Source of the DNA: CAWGYT01 sp963826795
GTDB lineage: Bacteria > Planctomycetota > Planctomycetia > Pirellulales > Pirellulaceae
Direction of reading: 5' to 3'
Length of the DNA: 64,000 nucleotides
NCBI GenBank assembly: GCA_963826795.1
Contig: CAWGYT010000010.1
Coordinates: forward strand, 1 to 64,000
Made by a program: the position numbers and the translations under genes. A model generated the notes under the pieces. That model was given only the letters and a program-made list of their open reading frames with translations. It ran no database searches and was not told the DNA's origin. Shown here one piece after another: positions 48,040 through 57,197 of the stretch (position 1 is the stretch's first letter; each line of letters begins with the position of its first letter).

Positions 48040-49104
48040 ATGCGACGCTGGATTCTGCTACTGGCAATTGTTTTTCCCGAAACGCTCGCCGCCAAGACCT
48101 TCACCTATGTCTCGCTTGACGGCGAGAACCGGATCGCGATCTACGAAGTGGACGAATCCGACGGGACGCTGACGAAGGGCGCCGAAATTTCGCTGGCTGG
48201 GGCTCCGGGCGCGCTTTGCGTTTCACCATCGCGAGAATTCATGTTCGCTTCGGTTCGATCGCTGGGCCAGTTGGCCAGCTTTCGTGTTGACCCGGCGACG
48301 GGCGGTCTCTCGCTGCGAAGTGTGGTTCCGGCCGGCGACGACCCCGCCTTTGTGGCGACCGACCGCAGCGGTCGCTTCCTGCTGACGGCCTATTACGTCG
48401 CGGCCAAGGTAACCGTCCACGCGATCAACTCGGACGGATCGCTCGGCCAATTGCCTTTGCAGACCGTGCCGACCGCTGACAAGGCCCATGCCATCTTGAC
48501 CGATCGCACCAACCGATTTGCCTTCGTCCCGCACACGGGTCCCAACGCGATTTTCCAGTTTTGTTTTGACGCTCAGACTGGGATGCTCACACCGAACGAA
48601 CCGCTCCGCCTAGACACGGGTCCGCAGACCGGCCCACGCCAATTGGCGTTTCACGCTTCGCGAGACGTGGTCTATTTCGACTACGAGCAAGGCAGTGCGA
48701 TCGCAACCTTTGACCTGAACGTCGCCACGGGACAGCTGAGCTTCCGCGAACGGATGAGCACGCTGCCGGCCGGGTGGACGGAAGCGAACAGTAACGCGCG
48801 AATCGAAATCACACCCGACGGGCGCTTCGTCTACGTCGCCAATCGCGGCCACGACAGCCTGGCCGGCTATCGCGTTGATGCGGACACCGGCCAACTGACA
48901 TCCTTGGGTCAGACGTCGACCGAGCCCACACCTCGCGGATTTGGGATCGACCCCACGGGTCGATTTCTTTACGCGGCGGGGCAGTCTTCCGGAAAGCTGG
49001 CGGCCTTCTCGATCGACCCCACGTCGGGCTCGCTCAAGCGATTCGCCACGTATCAGGTCGGCGAGCGCCCGTGGTGGGTGTTGATCACGCGAGGATCCCG
49101 CTGA
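48040..49104 (+). CDS. Secreted lactonase-family beta-propeller
   Basis: 354 residues from ATG 48040, with GAGGAA upstream and a signal peptide ('MRRWILLLAIVFPETLAAK'). The seven-blade 6-phosphogluconolactonase (Lactonase, Pfam family) pattern is clear: 'GALCVSPSREFMFASVRSLG', 'AFVATDRSGRFLLTAYYVA', 'HAILTDRTNRFAFVPHTGPN', 'IEITPDGRFVYVANRGHDSL' and 'GIDPTGRFLYAAGQSSGKLA'. Because it is exported, cytoplasmic 6-phosphogluconolactone is unlikely as a substrate; planctomycete genomes contain many exported members of unknown role. The 3' end overlaps the convergent DUF1501 gene by 20 bases. Confidence 0.85.
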   Translation: MRRWILLLAIVFPETLAAKTFTYVSLDGENRIAIYEVDESDGTLTKGAEISLAGAPGALCVSPSREFMFASVRSLGQLASFRVDPATGGLSLRSVVPAGDDPAFVATDRSGRFLLTAYYVAAKVTVHAINSDGSLGQLPLQTVPTADKAHAILTDRTNRFAFVPHTGPNAIFQFCFDAQTGMLTPNEPLRLDTGPQTGPRQLAFHASRDVVYFDYEQGSAIATFDLNVATGQLSFRERMSTLPAGWTEANSNARIEITPDGRFVYVANRGHDSLAGYRVDADTGQLTSLGQTSTEPTPRGFGIDPTGRFLYAAGQSSGKLAAFSIDPTSGSLKRFATYQVGERPWWVLITRGSR

Positions 49105-50554
49105 CAGCATTTCCGTGCACATCGGTCAGACGAAAATCGCGTCCCTGATGACGAAATGTCAGGCGCTCGTGATTGATGCCGAGACAATGCAGAATCGTCG
49201 CGTTCAGATCATGGATGTGAACGGGATTCTCCAGCACGTTGTAGCTAAAGTCGTCGGTTTCGCCGTACACGATGCCGGGCCGAATCCCTCCGCCCGCCAT
49301 CCACTTCGTATAGCACCGCGGATGATGGTCTCGCCCGTAGTTGGTTTTTGTCAAACCACCCTGGCAATAGATGGTCCGTCCAAATTCGCCGCCCCAGATC
49401 ACGAGCGTGTCATCGAGCATGCCGCGTTGCTTCAAGTCCTGAATCAAGGCCGCACAGGGCTGGTCGATGATGCCGCATTGTCGGCGAATGTCGTTCGGCA
49501 GATTCCCATGCTGGTCCCATTGTCGAATGAAGACCTGCGTGAAACGCACATTCCGTTCGGCCAGACGACGTGCCAAGAGACAGTTCGCGGCGAACGTTCC
49601 CGGCGTTTTCACATCCGGGCCGTACATTTCCAGGACACTCGGAGACTCGTCCGAGATGTCGGTTAGATCGGGCACCGAGGTCTGCATTCGGTAGGCCATT
49701 TCGTACTGGGCGATTCGAGCTTGAATTTCGGGATCGCCAACCTCCTGATATCGCTCGCGATTGAGTGTCGCCAGCTCGTCCAACATCCGGCGCCGCATCC
49801 CTTGGCTCATGCCATCCGGGTTCGAGAGATACAAGACCGGATCACCCGTCGAACGCAGACTCACGCCCTGATGCCGCGTCGAGAGAAAGCCGGCGCCCCA
49901 GAGCCGTGCATACAGCGCCTGTCCGCCAAATCCGCCATTCACGGTCGAATGGAGAACGACAAACGTCGGCAAATTCTCGTTCATGCTGCCCAAGCCGTAC
50001 GAGAGCCAGGCACCCGTACTCGGTCGCCCCGGGAGCTGACTGCCGGTCTGAATATATGTGATCGCCGGATCGTGGTTGATCGCCTCCGTGTTGACGGTCT
50101 TGATGACGGCCAGATCGTCGACGACACTCGCCGTGTGGGGCAACAACTCGCTCACCCAGGCGCCGTGTTTTCCATGCTGCTTGAATTTGAACATCGACGG
50201 AGCGATCGGAAACCGCGACTGTCCCGACGTCATGGTGGTGATGCGCTGCCCGTTTCGCACGGAATCGGGCAAGTCCTTGTCGAACCAGTCCGCCATCTTC
50301 GGCTTGTAGTCCCACATATCGATTTGCGAAGGGGCTCCCGACATGAACAAGTAAATGACACGTTTGGCTTTCGGAGCAACGTGCGGGAGCCCGGGTAAAC
50401 CGCCACCCGGGACGGGCACGGTCCCCGCCGCCGTGGCGGCGAACAACTCGGGATTCAACAGCGATCCCAGTGCGGCGACACCGAGCCCCGTCGCGGCGCG
50501 GCCGAAAAAATGACGCCGAGTTTCGATCAGCTCGGATTCGCGCAGTGGATGCAT
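49085..50554 (-). CDS. DUF1501 family protein, Tat-like signal (operon 1)
   Basis: 489 residues from ATG 50554 (MHPLRESELIETRR); the frame is open further upstream but that part is not protein-like. A twin-arginine-type signal is visible ('ETRRHFFGRAATGLGVAALG'). The family has an alkaline-phosphatase/sulfatase-like fold; conserved segments seen are 'VIYLFMSGAPSQIDMWDYKP', 'VFIRQWDQHGNLPNDIR' and 'LVIWGGEFGRT' with 'HHPRCYTKW'. The catalytic role is not established. It follows the DUF1549/DUF1553 gene by about 137 bases on the same strand, the standard pairing in planctomycetes. Confidence 0.92.
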   Translation of the reverse strand: MHPLRESELIETRRHFFGRAATGLGVAALGSLLNPELFAATAAGTVPVPGGGLPGLPHVAPKAKRVIYLFMSGAPSQIDMWDYKPKMADWFDKDLPDSVRNGQRITTMTSGQSRFPIAPSMFKFKQHGKHGAWVSELLPHTASVVDDLAVIKTVNTEAINHDPAITYIQTGSQLPGRPSTGAWLSYGLGSMNENLPTFVVLHSTVNGGFGGQALYARLWGAGFLSTRHQGVSLRSTGDPVLYLSNPDGMSQGMRRRMLDELATLNRERYQEVGDPEIQARIAQYEMAYRMQTSVPDLTDISDESPSVLEMYGPDVKTPGTFAANCLLARRLAERNVRFTQVFIRQWDQHGNLPNDIRRQCGIIDQPCAALIQDLKQRGMLDDTLVIWGGEFGRTIYCQGGLTKTNYGRDHHPRCYTKWMAGGGIRPGIVYGETDDFSYNVLENPVHIHDLNATILHCLGINHERLTFRHQGRDFRLTDVHGNAVSGILA

Positions 50555-50691
50555 CTTGGTCAGATCCTGATTGTGGCGCCATGCCCTTGTCACAAGGTCA
50601 GGGCGGTGGAAAAAAAACAGTCGATCGAAACACTCCGTGACGCGTGAGGGGTCGGGCAGCGGCAGTACCAACTCCGCTCGGTGGCGGTCAG

Positions 50692-53600
50692 CTAACCCTT
50701 TGTGATCGTCTCATTCAAATTCATCAGCAAGTGCACCACCATGGTCCAGGCGGCGAGTTGCGGCGCGTGAAGCGACTCGTTCCGAGGAGACTCCCCGGCG
50801 GAAATAAGTTTCACCGCATCCTGGGGATTTTGCTCGAACTCCTGCAGGCAGTCATTCAGCGTGCTCGTCAAGGCGGCCAACTCGGTCGAATTCGGATGGC
50901 GCGCCGTAATCGACCGAAAGGCGTATTCCAAGCGTTGCGAGTCGTCGCCTCCTCCGTCCCGCAGAACTCGTTCCGCGAACTTTCGCGCCGCCTCGAAAAA
51001 CTGCACATCGTTCATTAGCGCCAGGGCCTGCAGCGGCGTGTTGGTCCGAGCCCGTCGGACCTGACACGTCTCGCGATCCGGCGCGTCGAAGGTCGACATC
51101 GTGGGCGGAGGTGACGTCCGTTTCCAAAACGTGTACATGCTGCGCCGATAGAGCTTCGGCCCAGTATCCTGCTTGAAGACGGCCGTGTTGCTGCCCCCGA
51201 ATCCAACCGGCTCCCAAAGTCCGGCGGGCTGGTAAGGGCGTACGCTTTCGCCCCCGACGGTATCGACCAGCAGTCCGCTGACCGCCAGGGCCTGATCTCG
51301 TATCACCTCGGCATCCAGTCGAAAGCGCGGTCCCCGTGCCAGCAGGCGATTCTCGGGGTCGGCGGCCCACTTTTCCGGTGTCACTCGCGATGACTGCCGG
51401 TACGTGGCGGACATCACCAGCATCTTGAAGAATCGCTTGACATCCCAGCCCGACTCGACGAAATCCGTCGCCAGCCAGTCGAGCAACTCGGGATGCGACG
51501 GCCGCTCGCCTTGCAGTCCGAAATCTTCGGCGGTTTTGACCAGCCCCGTGCCGAACAGCTGTTGCCAGAAACGATTCACCGTGACTCGCGACGTTAACGG
51601 GTGACGCGGGTCGACCAGCCACTGAGCCAGACCGAGGCGGTTTCCGGGCGCGTTTTCGGGCAGCGGCAAGAGCCATTCCGGGACACGGGACGAGACCGCA
51701 TCCCGCTTCATCGTGTATTGGCCGCGTTCCAGAAGATGCGCCTGACGCGGTTCCTTCAGTTCTTCCATGACCAGCGAAGCAGGAATCGACTTCTCCAGTT
51801 CTCCCAGCGCTGCTCGCAACTCGTCTCGCCGCCGCAGTGGCTCCATAAACCGCCCGCGCGTCGCCGGATTCACGACTTGGAGAAAATACGCTTCGAGCTG
51901 GCTTGACTGCTCGGCCGAACGCGTTTCCGGATCAAGATCCAAAACCGTCTGAATGTCGTCAGGCACGGTCGGGTACTTGATCTCTCGCCGAAACTGCTCC
52001 CACTGCGACAGAGACTCCTGGTGCGCGGACTCCAGCGGTGCGACGGAGACGAGTCCCGCCTGGTCCCAGTACACCGTCCCCTTGAATTGCGTGAACGCCC
52101 AGCCGTTGAGCTTGGCCCCGGCGTTTAAACCGACCGCCCCCGCGGGAACTTCCAGGCGGACCCACTTGCCCGTCTCGGGCAGATCCCCGATCCGCCGATT
52201 CGAGTCGTTGTTCCGCCCGGATGCATGTCCTTTGTCCGCGCCCCAAAACGCACGATGCTCCCAGGAACCGTCGTTGAATTGGAGCTGGATCGTCTCCGGT
52301 GGATTGGCCGGGTCCAAGTAGACGTAGGCGAACAGCCCGTCATGGGGACCCACTTCAAGCGGCTCGCTGGCCTGCGTGAAGACCTGCTGACTCAACCCGT
52401 CCGCAGTTCGTTTGGATGAATTCTTTCCGCTGTAAACCGGAGCGTCCGGCGGTGTGACAAACTGCCACGGCGTCTCGCCGTCGCCACTGGGCTGCGCGCC
52501 GGCGGGCAACTCGTCGTCGAACCACACGACGTCGGCTCGTTCGACCTCGGCCAGCGGTTCGCCCGCCAGGGGATCGGAATACTGCAACTCACCGAGTGCC
52601 TGTTCCAACTCGCTGCCCACGGACGCCAACTGCTGTTCCAAACGATGCTTGGTCACAAGATGAATCGGCCCGGGCACCTTGACGCTCGGCGGCGGTAGCA
52701 GCGCGTTGCCGTCCATCGCTTTTTCCGTCAGGCTGAAAAAGTACGAGAACAGCTGATAGAACTCTTTTTGCGTGAGCGGATCGAATTTGTGATCATGGCA
52801 GGCGGCACAACCTGCAGTGAGTCCAAGCCAGACCGTCGAGGTTGTCTCGACGCGATCCACGGCGTAGCGGACGTAATACTCGTCGTCGATCGAGCCCCCT
52901 TCGCTGGTTGTCACGTTGCAACGGTTGAATCCCGTGGCGACGCGTTGGTCAAGGCTGGGGTTGGGCAAGAGGTCTCCCGCAAGTTGTTCAATCGTGAATT
53001 GGTCGAAGGGAAGGTTGCGGTTGAAGGCCGCAATCACCCAATCGCGGTACGGCCAAATGGATCGTTCGTTGTCCAAATGCAGTCCATGCGTGTCGGCGTA
53101 CCGAGCCGCGTCCAGCCAAATCCGAGCCAAGTGCTCACCATACCGCGCCGAGTTCAGCAATCGATCCACAACCCGCTCGTAGGCATCGGGGGAATCGTCC
53201 GCCAGGAATGCGTCCAACTCGGAAATCGTGGGGGGCAGACCCGTCAAGTCCAAAGTGACGCGTCGAAGAAGGGTCTCCTTGTCGGCTTGGCCCTCGGGAC
53301 TCAACTGCTCGCGCTGTAGCCGAGCCTGAACGAAACGATCGATGGTCTGCTCACTCGCCCAGCCCTCGACCGCCGGAGGAACGCTTGGCTTCGTCGGGCT
53401 GTGAAACGCCCAATGGATTGCCCAGGGGGCTCCCGTATCGATCCAATTCTTGAGCGTCGCGATCTCGCGGGCCGAGAGCGACTTCCCGGAATCGGCAGGG
53501 GGCATTTGCAGATCCGGATCGGTCGACGTGATCCGCTGATAGAGGGCGCTCGCTTGACTATCGCCGGCGACAATCGCCCGTTCGCCGGAGTCCAACGGAG

Positions 53601-53805
53601 CGAACACCCCCTCGCGCTGGTCGAGTCGCAATCCGGCTTCGCGTCTGGCTTCGTCAGGACCGTGACATTCAAAGCACGTATTCGAAAGAAGCGGGAGCAC
53701 ATCCTTATTGAAATCCACGCTTCGTTCCTGGCCGGACGAGGCCAGGGGAATCATTAGCCACAAGCACGCGGTGGCGAGCGCAACTCGGAGCACCCGGCGG
53801 TTCAT
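50692..53805 (-). CDS. DUF1549/DUF1553 protein with cytochrome c-like domain (operon 1)
   Basis: 1,037 residues from ATG 53805 (MNRRVLRVALATACLWL), which gives a proper signal peptide; the open frame extends to 53934. A PSCyt1 cytochrome c domain is at the N-terminus with CxxCH heme motif in 'NTCFECHGPDEARREAG'. DUF1549 follows ('LDLTGLPPTISELDAFLAD' and 'AGCAACHDHKFDPLTQKEFY', a second CxxCH), then a carbohydrate-binding-like insert (~410-560) and DUF1553 ('DPRHPLTSRVTVNRFWQQLF', 'EDFGLQGERPSHPELLDWLA'). These large periplasmic proteins are suspected to take part in polysaccharide breakdown with their DUF1501 partner; the reaction is unknown. Confidence 0.92.
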   Translation of the reverse strand: MNRRVLRVALATACLWLMIPLASSGQERSVDFNKDVLPLLSNTCFECHGPDEARREAGLRLDQREGVFAPLDSGERAIVAGDSQASALYQRITSTDPDLQMPPADSGKSLSAREIATLKNWIDTGAPWAIHWAFHSPTKPSVPPAVEGWASEQTIDRFVQARLQREQLSPEGQADKETLLRRVTLDLTGLPPTISELDAFLADDSPDAYERVVDRLLNSARYGEHLARIWLDAARYADTHGLHLDNERSIWPYRDWVIAAFNRNLPFDQFTIEQLAGDLLPNPSLDQRVATGFNRCNVTTSEGGSIDDEYYVRYAVDRVETTSTVWLGLTAGCAACHDHKFDPLTQKEFYQLFSYFFSLTEKAMDGNALLPPPSVKVPGPIHLVTKHRLEQQLASVGSELEQALGELQYSDPLAGEPLAEVERADVVWFDDELPAGAQPSGDGETPWQFVTPPDAPVYSGKNSSKRTADGLSQQVFTQASEPLEVGPHDGLFAYVYLDPANPPETIQLQFNDGSWEHRAFWGADKGHASGRNNDSNRRIGDLPETGKWVRLEVPAGAVGLNAGAKLNGWAFTQFKGTVYWDQAGLVSVAPLESAHQESLSQWEQFRREIKYPTVPDDIQTVLDLDPETRSAEQSSQLEAYFLQVVNPATRGRFMEPLRRRDELRAALGELEKSIPASLVMEELKEPRQAHLLERGQYTMKRDAVSSRVPEWLLPLPENAPGNRLGLAQWLVDPRHPLTSRVTVNRFWQQLFGTGLVKTAEDFGLQGERPSHPELLDWLATDFVESGWDVKRFFKMLVMSATYRQSSRVTPEKWAADPENRLLARGPRFRLDAEVIRDQALAVSGLLVDTVGGESVRPYQPAGLWEPVGFGGSNTAVFKQDTGPKLYRRSMYTFWKRTSPPPTMSTFDAPDRETCQVRRARTNTPLQALALMNDVQFFEAARKFAERVLRDGGGDDSQRLEYAFRSITARHPNSTELAALTSTLNDCLQEFEQNPQDAVKLISAGESPRNESLHAPQLAAWTMVVHLLMNLNETITKG

Positions 53806-54087
53806 TCCACAAACTTTAAAGGTCCGTGGCCGCGATCGCGTCGAATCCACGAAGCTCGCGAGCAACTTAACGCTCGAGAACCGAGCCGCACGAATGGGGG
53901 CTCCAACCCAGCTCAGATCGGTGTCAGGCATCATCCGGGTGCGTACCTTGCAGCAGAGGCGGGATTATTTCGAACGGCCATGAGTGGCCTTGGCGTGACC
54001 CGCATTCTACTTCCTTGACTGCCAGGACGCCAGAGACAGCGTGGCGGCGCATCCGTCAGACCGACCTCCAGTCGGCCCCGCCTTCAC

Positions 54088-55851
54088 TCACGGCCCGGGC
54101 GATGACGCGGCCTCTGAGTCCGGCTCCGCGGCGGGCAGCGCGACCGCCGTTAGCCAGATCGCCTCGAAGCTCGCGCCGAGCGTCGGTGGAGTGCGGGCGT
54201 AGCCGACTCGCTCGATCGGCTCGTGCGCCGTCCCGCGAATCCGAATCGATCCGGCGAACGCCTTACCGGAAGTTGAAAGGCGCACCGTTACCTTCTCGGC
54301 CGTGGGACCTTCCGACTCGGACACGACGGCCGGTGCGTCAATTCCCTCCGGCAGATCGACCGCTTCGATCGTAATCGGACCGACTGCCCCCTCGGGTCCC
54401 GCGCGGCGCACGACGGTCACCGGCAGATCCGCCGCTTGATCGGAGGTCACGATGACCGCATCCGACTCCAAGGAAAGGTCGAAGCCGACTTGCTCCCAAT
54501 CCACCATCAGGCGGTAGAAGTAACGAGGGCCTCCATGTCCGAAACGATCTCGAATTAGTAGCGAATAGTCGCCATCCTGACTGGCCGTATGACGAATCAC
54601 CACATCCTGTCTCGGTAGGCCTTCGGCCACTTCTGCAGCCAGTTCACCCGTTGGATCCAGCAGCCGCACGCCCGGAACGGTCGGCAGACCCAGACGTTGA
54701 GATTCGACCGCAATGACAACTTGCTGTCCCTTGGTCAAAGGAAGTCGGTACGCGTCCACCTGATTCGGGGCGTGCAGGCATCCCGTCATCGCGGCCGGAA
54801 CCACAAGGGGACACACCGCGTCGCCCGCGTCGGTTCGATCGCCCACCGTCACGGACTCCGAGACAATGCGAATCCGGGCCGAACCCGCCAGCTCGGGCGC
54901 GAACACGAATCCGAGCTGGGTCGCCTTCAACAGCGTCGTGTCGCCCTCCGATTCAAACTCCTGAAACCGGCTCATCGACGGGCCGCCATAGGAGACCACC
55001 GGCAGACGCGAGCCGGGCGCAAGGTTCCAGCCGACTAAACGAACGTCACCAGGTCCGCCGCACGAAATCGCAAGCGGCACGCCGTGCGAGATAAAAGGTC
55101 CCGTCGTGAGCGTCAATCGGTAGATATAGTTGGCACCACCCCGGAAAGCGATCGTCGTATCGGGTTCTGCCGGAAAGGCAAACAACCGCACGATGTGAGC
55201 TCCGGATACGTTCGCCGTATAGGCCAGACGTGGATCCAGCCCAACGTTATCGTGATTCTCGGCAAGCACGCTGCCATCCGGTGCGACGACCTGCAGAACT
55301 GCATCCATCGGCGATCCCAAGCGACGGTTTGCGTCGACATCGGCAACCAACGTTTGCCCCGACTCGAGTTCGACCGTGTAGGCGTCAACTTCGCCATTCT
55401 TGTGCAGGACCCCATTGATCGTCACCGAAGGATGCTGGATGGCCTGAGCATCGCCGCGCGAATTATTGGGTTCCTCTTCCTGAATCTCGGGCAAACTGCC
55501 AATCAGAAACGGAACCGCCGCCGAGCTTCCTTCGTCGTCGAACAATCGAATCCAGACGCGGTCAACTGGCAAGTCAGCGGGCACCGTGACCTGCAGCTTT
55601 CCCGACTCCTCCAGAACCGCAACCGTCACGCCCGGTGCCCAGACCTTGACCGGCCACGAGAATTCCCCCGAGCAGGTCGTCACGACTTCGGATCCACGCG
55701 CCGCGCCGGCGGGAAACACGAACTTCAACGTGGGTGCCGCGCCCCACGTGGCGCAGGCGTGCCCTTGGATGCAAACAAGAACCACCGCCGCCCAGGTGAT
55801 GCTGTGTGGCCGGAACTCAAGAGCAACAGGGCGAGTTTCGGCGCTGGTCAT
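54088..55851 (-). CDS. Secreted PPC-domain protein (operon 2)
   Basis: 587 residues with a signal segment ('SITWAAVVLVCIQGHACATW'). Two pre-peptidase C-terminal (PPC) type domains are visible: 'EEPNNSRGDAQAIQHPSVTI' to 'GANYIYRLTLTTGPF' (about 140-250) and 'PNQVDAYRLPLTKGQQVVIA' to 'GGPRYFYRLMVDWEQ' (about 370-480). The C-terminal ~100 residues form an Ig-like domain. Proteins of this layout are commonly the third member of DUF1549-DUF1501 operons. Its ATG (55851) overlaps the DUF1501 stop as ATGA, so it is co-translated. Probably a periplasmic binding protein. Confidence 0.85.
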   Translation of the reverse strand: MTSAETRPVALEFRPHSITWAAVVLVCIQGHACATWGAAPTLKFVFPAGAARGSEVVTTCSGEFSWPVKVWAPGVTVAVLEESGKLQVTVPADLPVDRVWIRLFDDEGSSAAVPFLIGSLPEIQEEEPNNSRGDAQAIQHPSVTINGVLHKNGEVDAYTVELESGQTLVADVDANRRLGSPMDAVLQVVAPDGSVLAENHDNVGLDPRLAYTANVSGAHIVRLFAFPAEPDTTIAFRGGANYIYRLTLTTGPFISHGVPLAISCGGPGDVRLVGWNLAPGSRLPVVSYGGPSMSRFQEFESEGDTTLLKATQLGFVFAPELAGSARIRIVSESVTVGDRTDAGDAVCPLVVPAAMTGCLHAPNQVDAYRLPLTKGQQVVIAVESQRLGLPTVPGVRLLDPTGELAAEVAEGLPRQDVVIRHTASQDGDYSLLIRDRFGHGGPRYFYRLMVDWEQVGFDLSLESDAVIVTSDQAADLPVTVVRRAGPEGAVGPITIEAVDLPEGIDAPAVVSESEGPTAEKVTVRLSTSGKAFAGSIRIRGTAHEPIERVGYARTPPTLGASFEAIWLTAVALPAAEPDSEAASSPGP

Positions 55852-57188
55852 CCCATGATTTCCGCGATCGGATGGGGATCGCTGACGAGGTGAGTCGGCC
55901 GTCCGGCACGATTATGCAGAATCTTCTGAGGGTCGATGCCCAGCTTCAAGTAGACGCTCGACACGAGATTCTCGGGCGCATAGACGCTTTCGATGGCCGC
56001 GTATCCATTGCGATCCGTCGCCCCCACGATTTGTCCGCGAGGTGTTCCGCAGCCAGCGACAAGGATCGACATCGCATTGGACCAGTGGTCCCGCCCGGGT
56101 GAATCTCGACCGGAAAGGGTCGAGATTTTCGGAGTCCGGCCAAATTCGCCCATGACCAGGACGAGGGTCGACTCGAGCAAACCGCGCTGGTCAAGATCCT
56201 CAATCAGCGCGGCCACCACCGAATCGAGCTCGCGACCTTGCTTGCGGAACGCGGGAAAGATGTTCGAGTGATGATCCCAGCCGCCATTGTTGAGCGTGAC
56301 GAAGGGCACTCCGGCTTCGACCAGGCGCCGGGCCAGCAAGGCACGCTGACCGAAGGCGGTTCGCCCGAAGGCGTCGCGAACCTGTTCCGGCTCGCGCTGA
56401 ATCTCGAAGGCCCGCTGGGCGACGTCGGACGTGATCAGCGAGACCGCTTGCTGAAAGTTCTCGTCCATCCCCAGCACGGGATCCGCAGCGGCTTGATCCC
56501 GAAACCGCACCAGGCTGTCCATTTGCTGACGCAATTGTCGCCGGCTCAAGGCTCGCACGTCCTCCAGGCCAGGCGGAATCGTCACGTCACGCACCCGGAA
56601 CGAAGCGCGATTCGGATCGTCGCCAATCACGAACGGAGCGTGCCGAGCTCCCAGAAAATTCGGCCCACCCGAGCGTGTCATCGAGGGAATTGAAAAATAG
56701 GGTGGCAGCCCATCCGCGGCACCGCGTTCGGCGGAAACAACCGACCCCATGCTCGGATGGAAACTGACGAACGCCCCGCAGCTTACGGGAATTCGAGTGG
56801 GTGCGCCCGTCATCATGTAGTGATTTCCCGCCCCGTGGTTGTTCTGGTCGTGGCGGACCGAGCGGACGATGGCAAGTTTGTCACTGATCGCTGCCAGCCG
56901 TTCCATATTCTCGGAGAACATCATGCCCGGCACCTTCGTCGGAATCGCGCCGAACTCCCCGCGAATTTCGCTGGGAGCATCGGGTTTCGGGTCGAACGAC
57001 TCGAAATGGCTTGGCCCGCCGTCGAGCCAGATCAAAATGCAACTGGTCTTCGACGCCGAGGGAATACCGGCGATCGCGCGTTGGTTCAACGCCTCGACCA
57101 AGCCGCCGCCGAGCAGTGCCCCGAGTCCCAGCTTGAGGCAGTCCCTTCGCTTGATCCCCTCGCAATTGCGATAGATCGTCATGCGCAT
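55848..57188 (-). CDS. DUF1501 family protein, Tat-like signal (operon 2)
   Basis: 446 residues. N-terminal 'KRRDCLKLGLGALLGGGLV' is a twin-arginine signal. Family segments: 'CILIWLDGGPSHFESFDPKP', 'DKLAIVRSVRHDQNNHGAGN', 'VTLNNGGWDHHSNIFPAF' and 'LVLVMGEFGRTPKI', then 'GRDHWSNAMSILVAGCG'. It is a shorter subfamily than the copy at 49085-50554 and lies 9 bases after the DUF1549/DUF1553 gene of this operon. The gene is intact. Confidence 0.93.
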   Translation of the reverse strand: MRMTIYRNCEGIKRRDCLKLGLGALLGGGLVEALNQRAIAGIPSASKTSCILIWLDGGPSHFESFDPKPDAPSEIRGEFGAIPTKVPGMMFSENMERLAAISDKLAIVRSVRHDQNNHGAGNHYMMTGAPTRIPVSCGAFVSFHPSMGSVVSAERGAADGLPPYFSIPSMTRSGGPNFLGARHAPFVIGDDPNRASFRVRDVTIPPGLEDVRALSRRQLRQQMDSLVRFRDQAAADPVLGMDENFQQAVSLITSDVAQRAFEIQREPEQVRDAFGRTAFGQRALLARRLVEAGVPFVTLNNGGWDHHSNIFPAFRKQGRELDSVVAALIEDLDQRGLLESTLVLVMGEFGRTPKISTLSGRDSPGRDHWSNAMSILVAGCGTPRGQIVGATDRNGYAAIESVYAPENLVSSVYLKLGIDPQKILHNRAGRPTHLVSDPHPIAEIMG

Positions 57189-57197
57189 CCCTTTCGA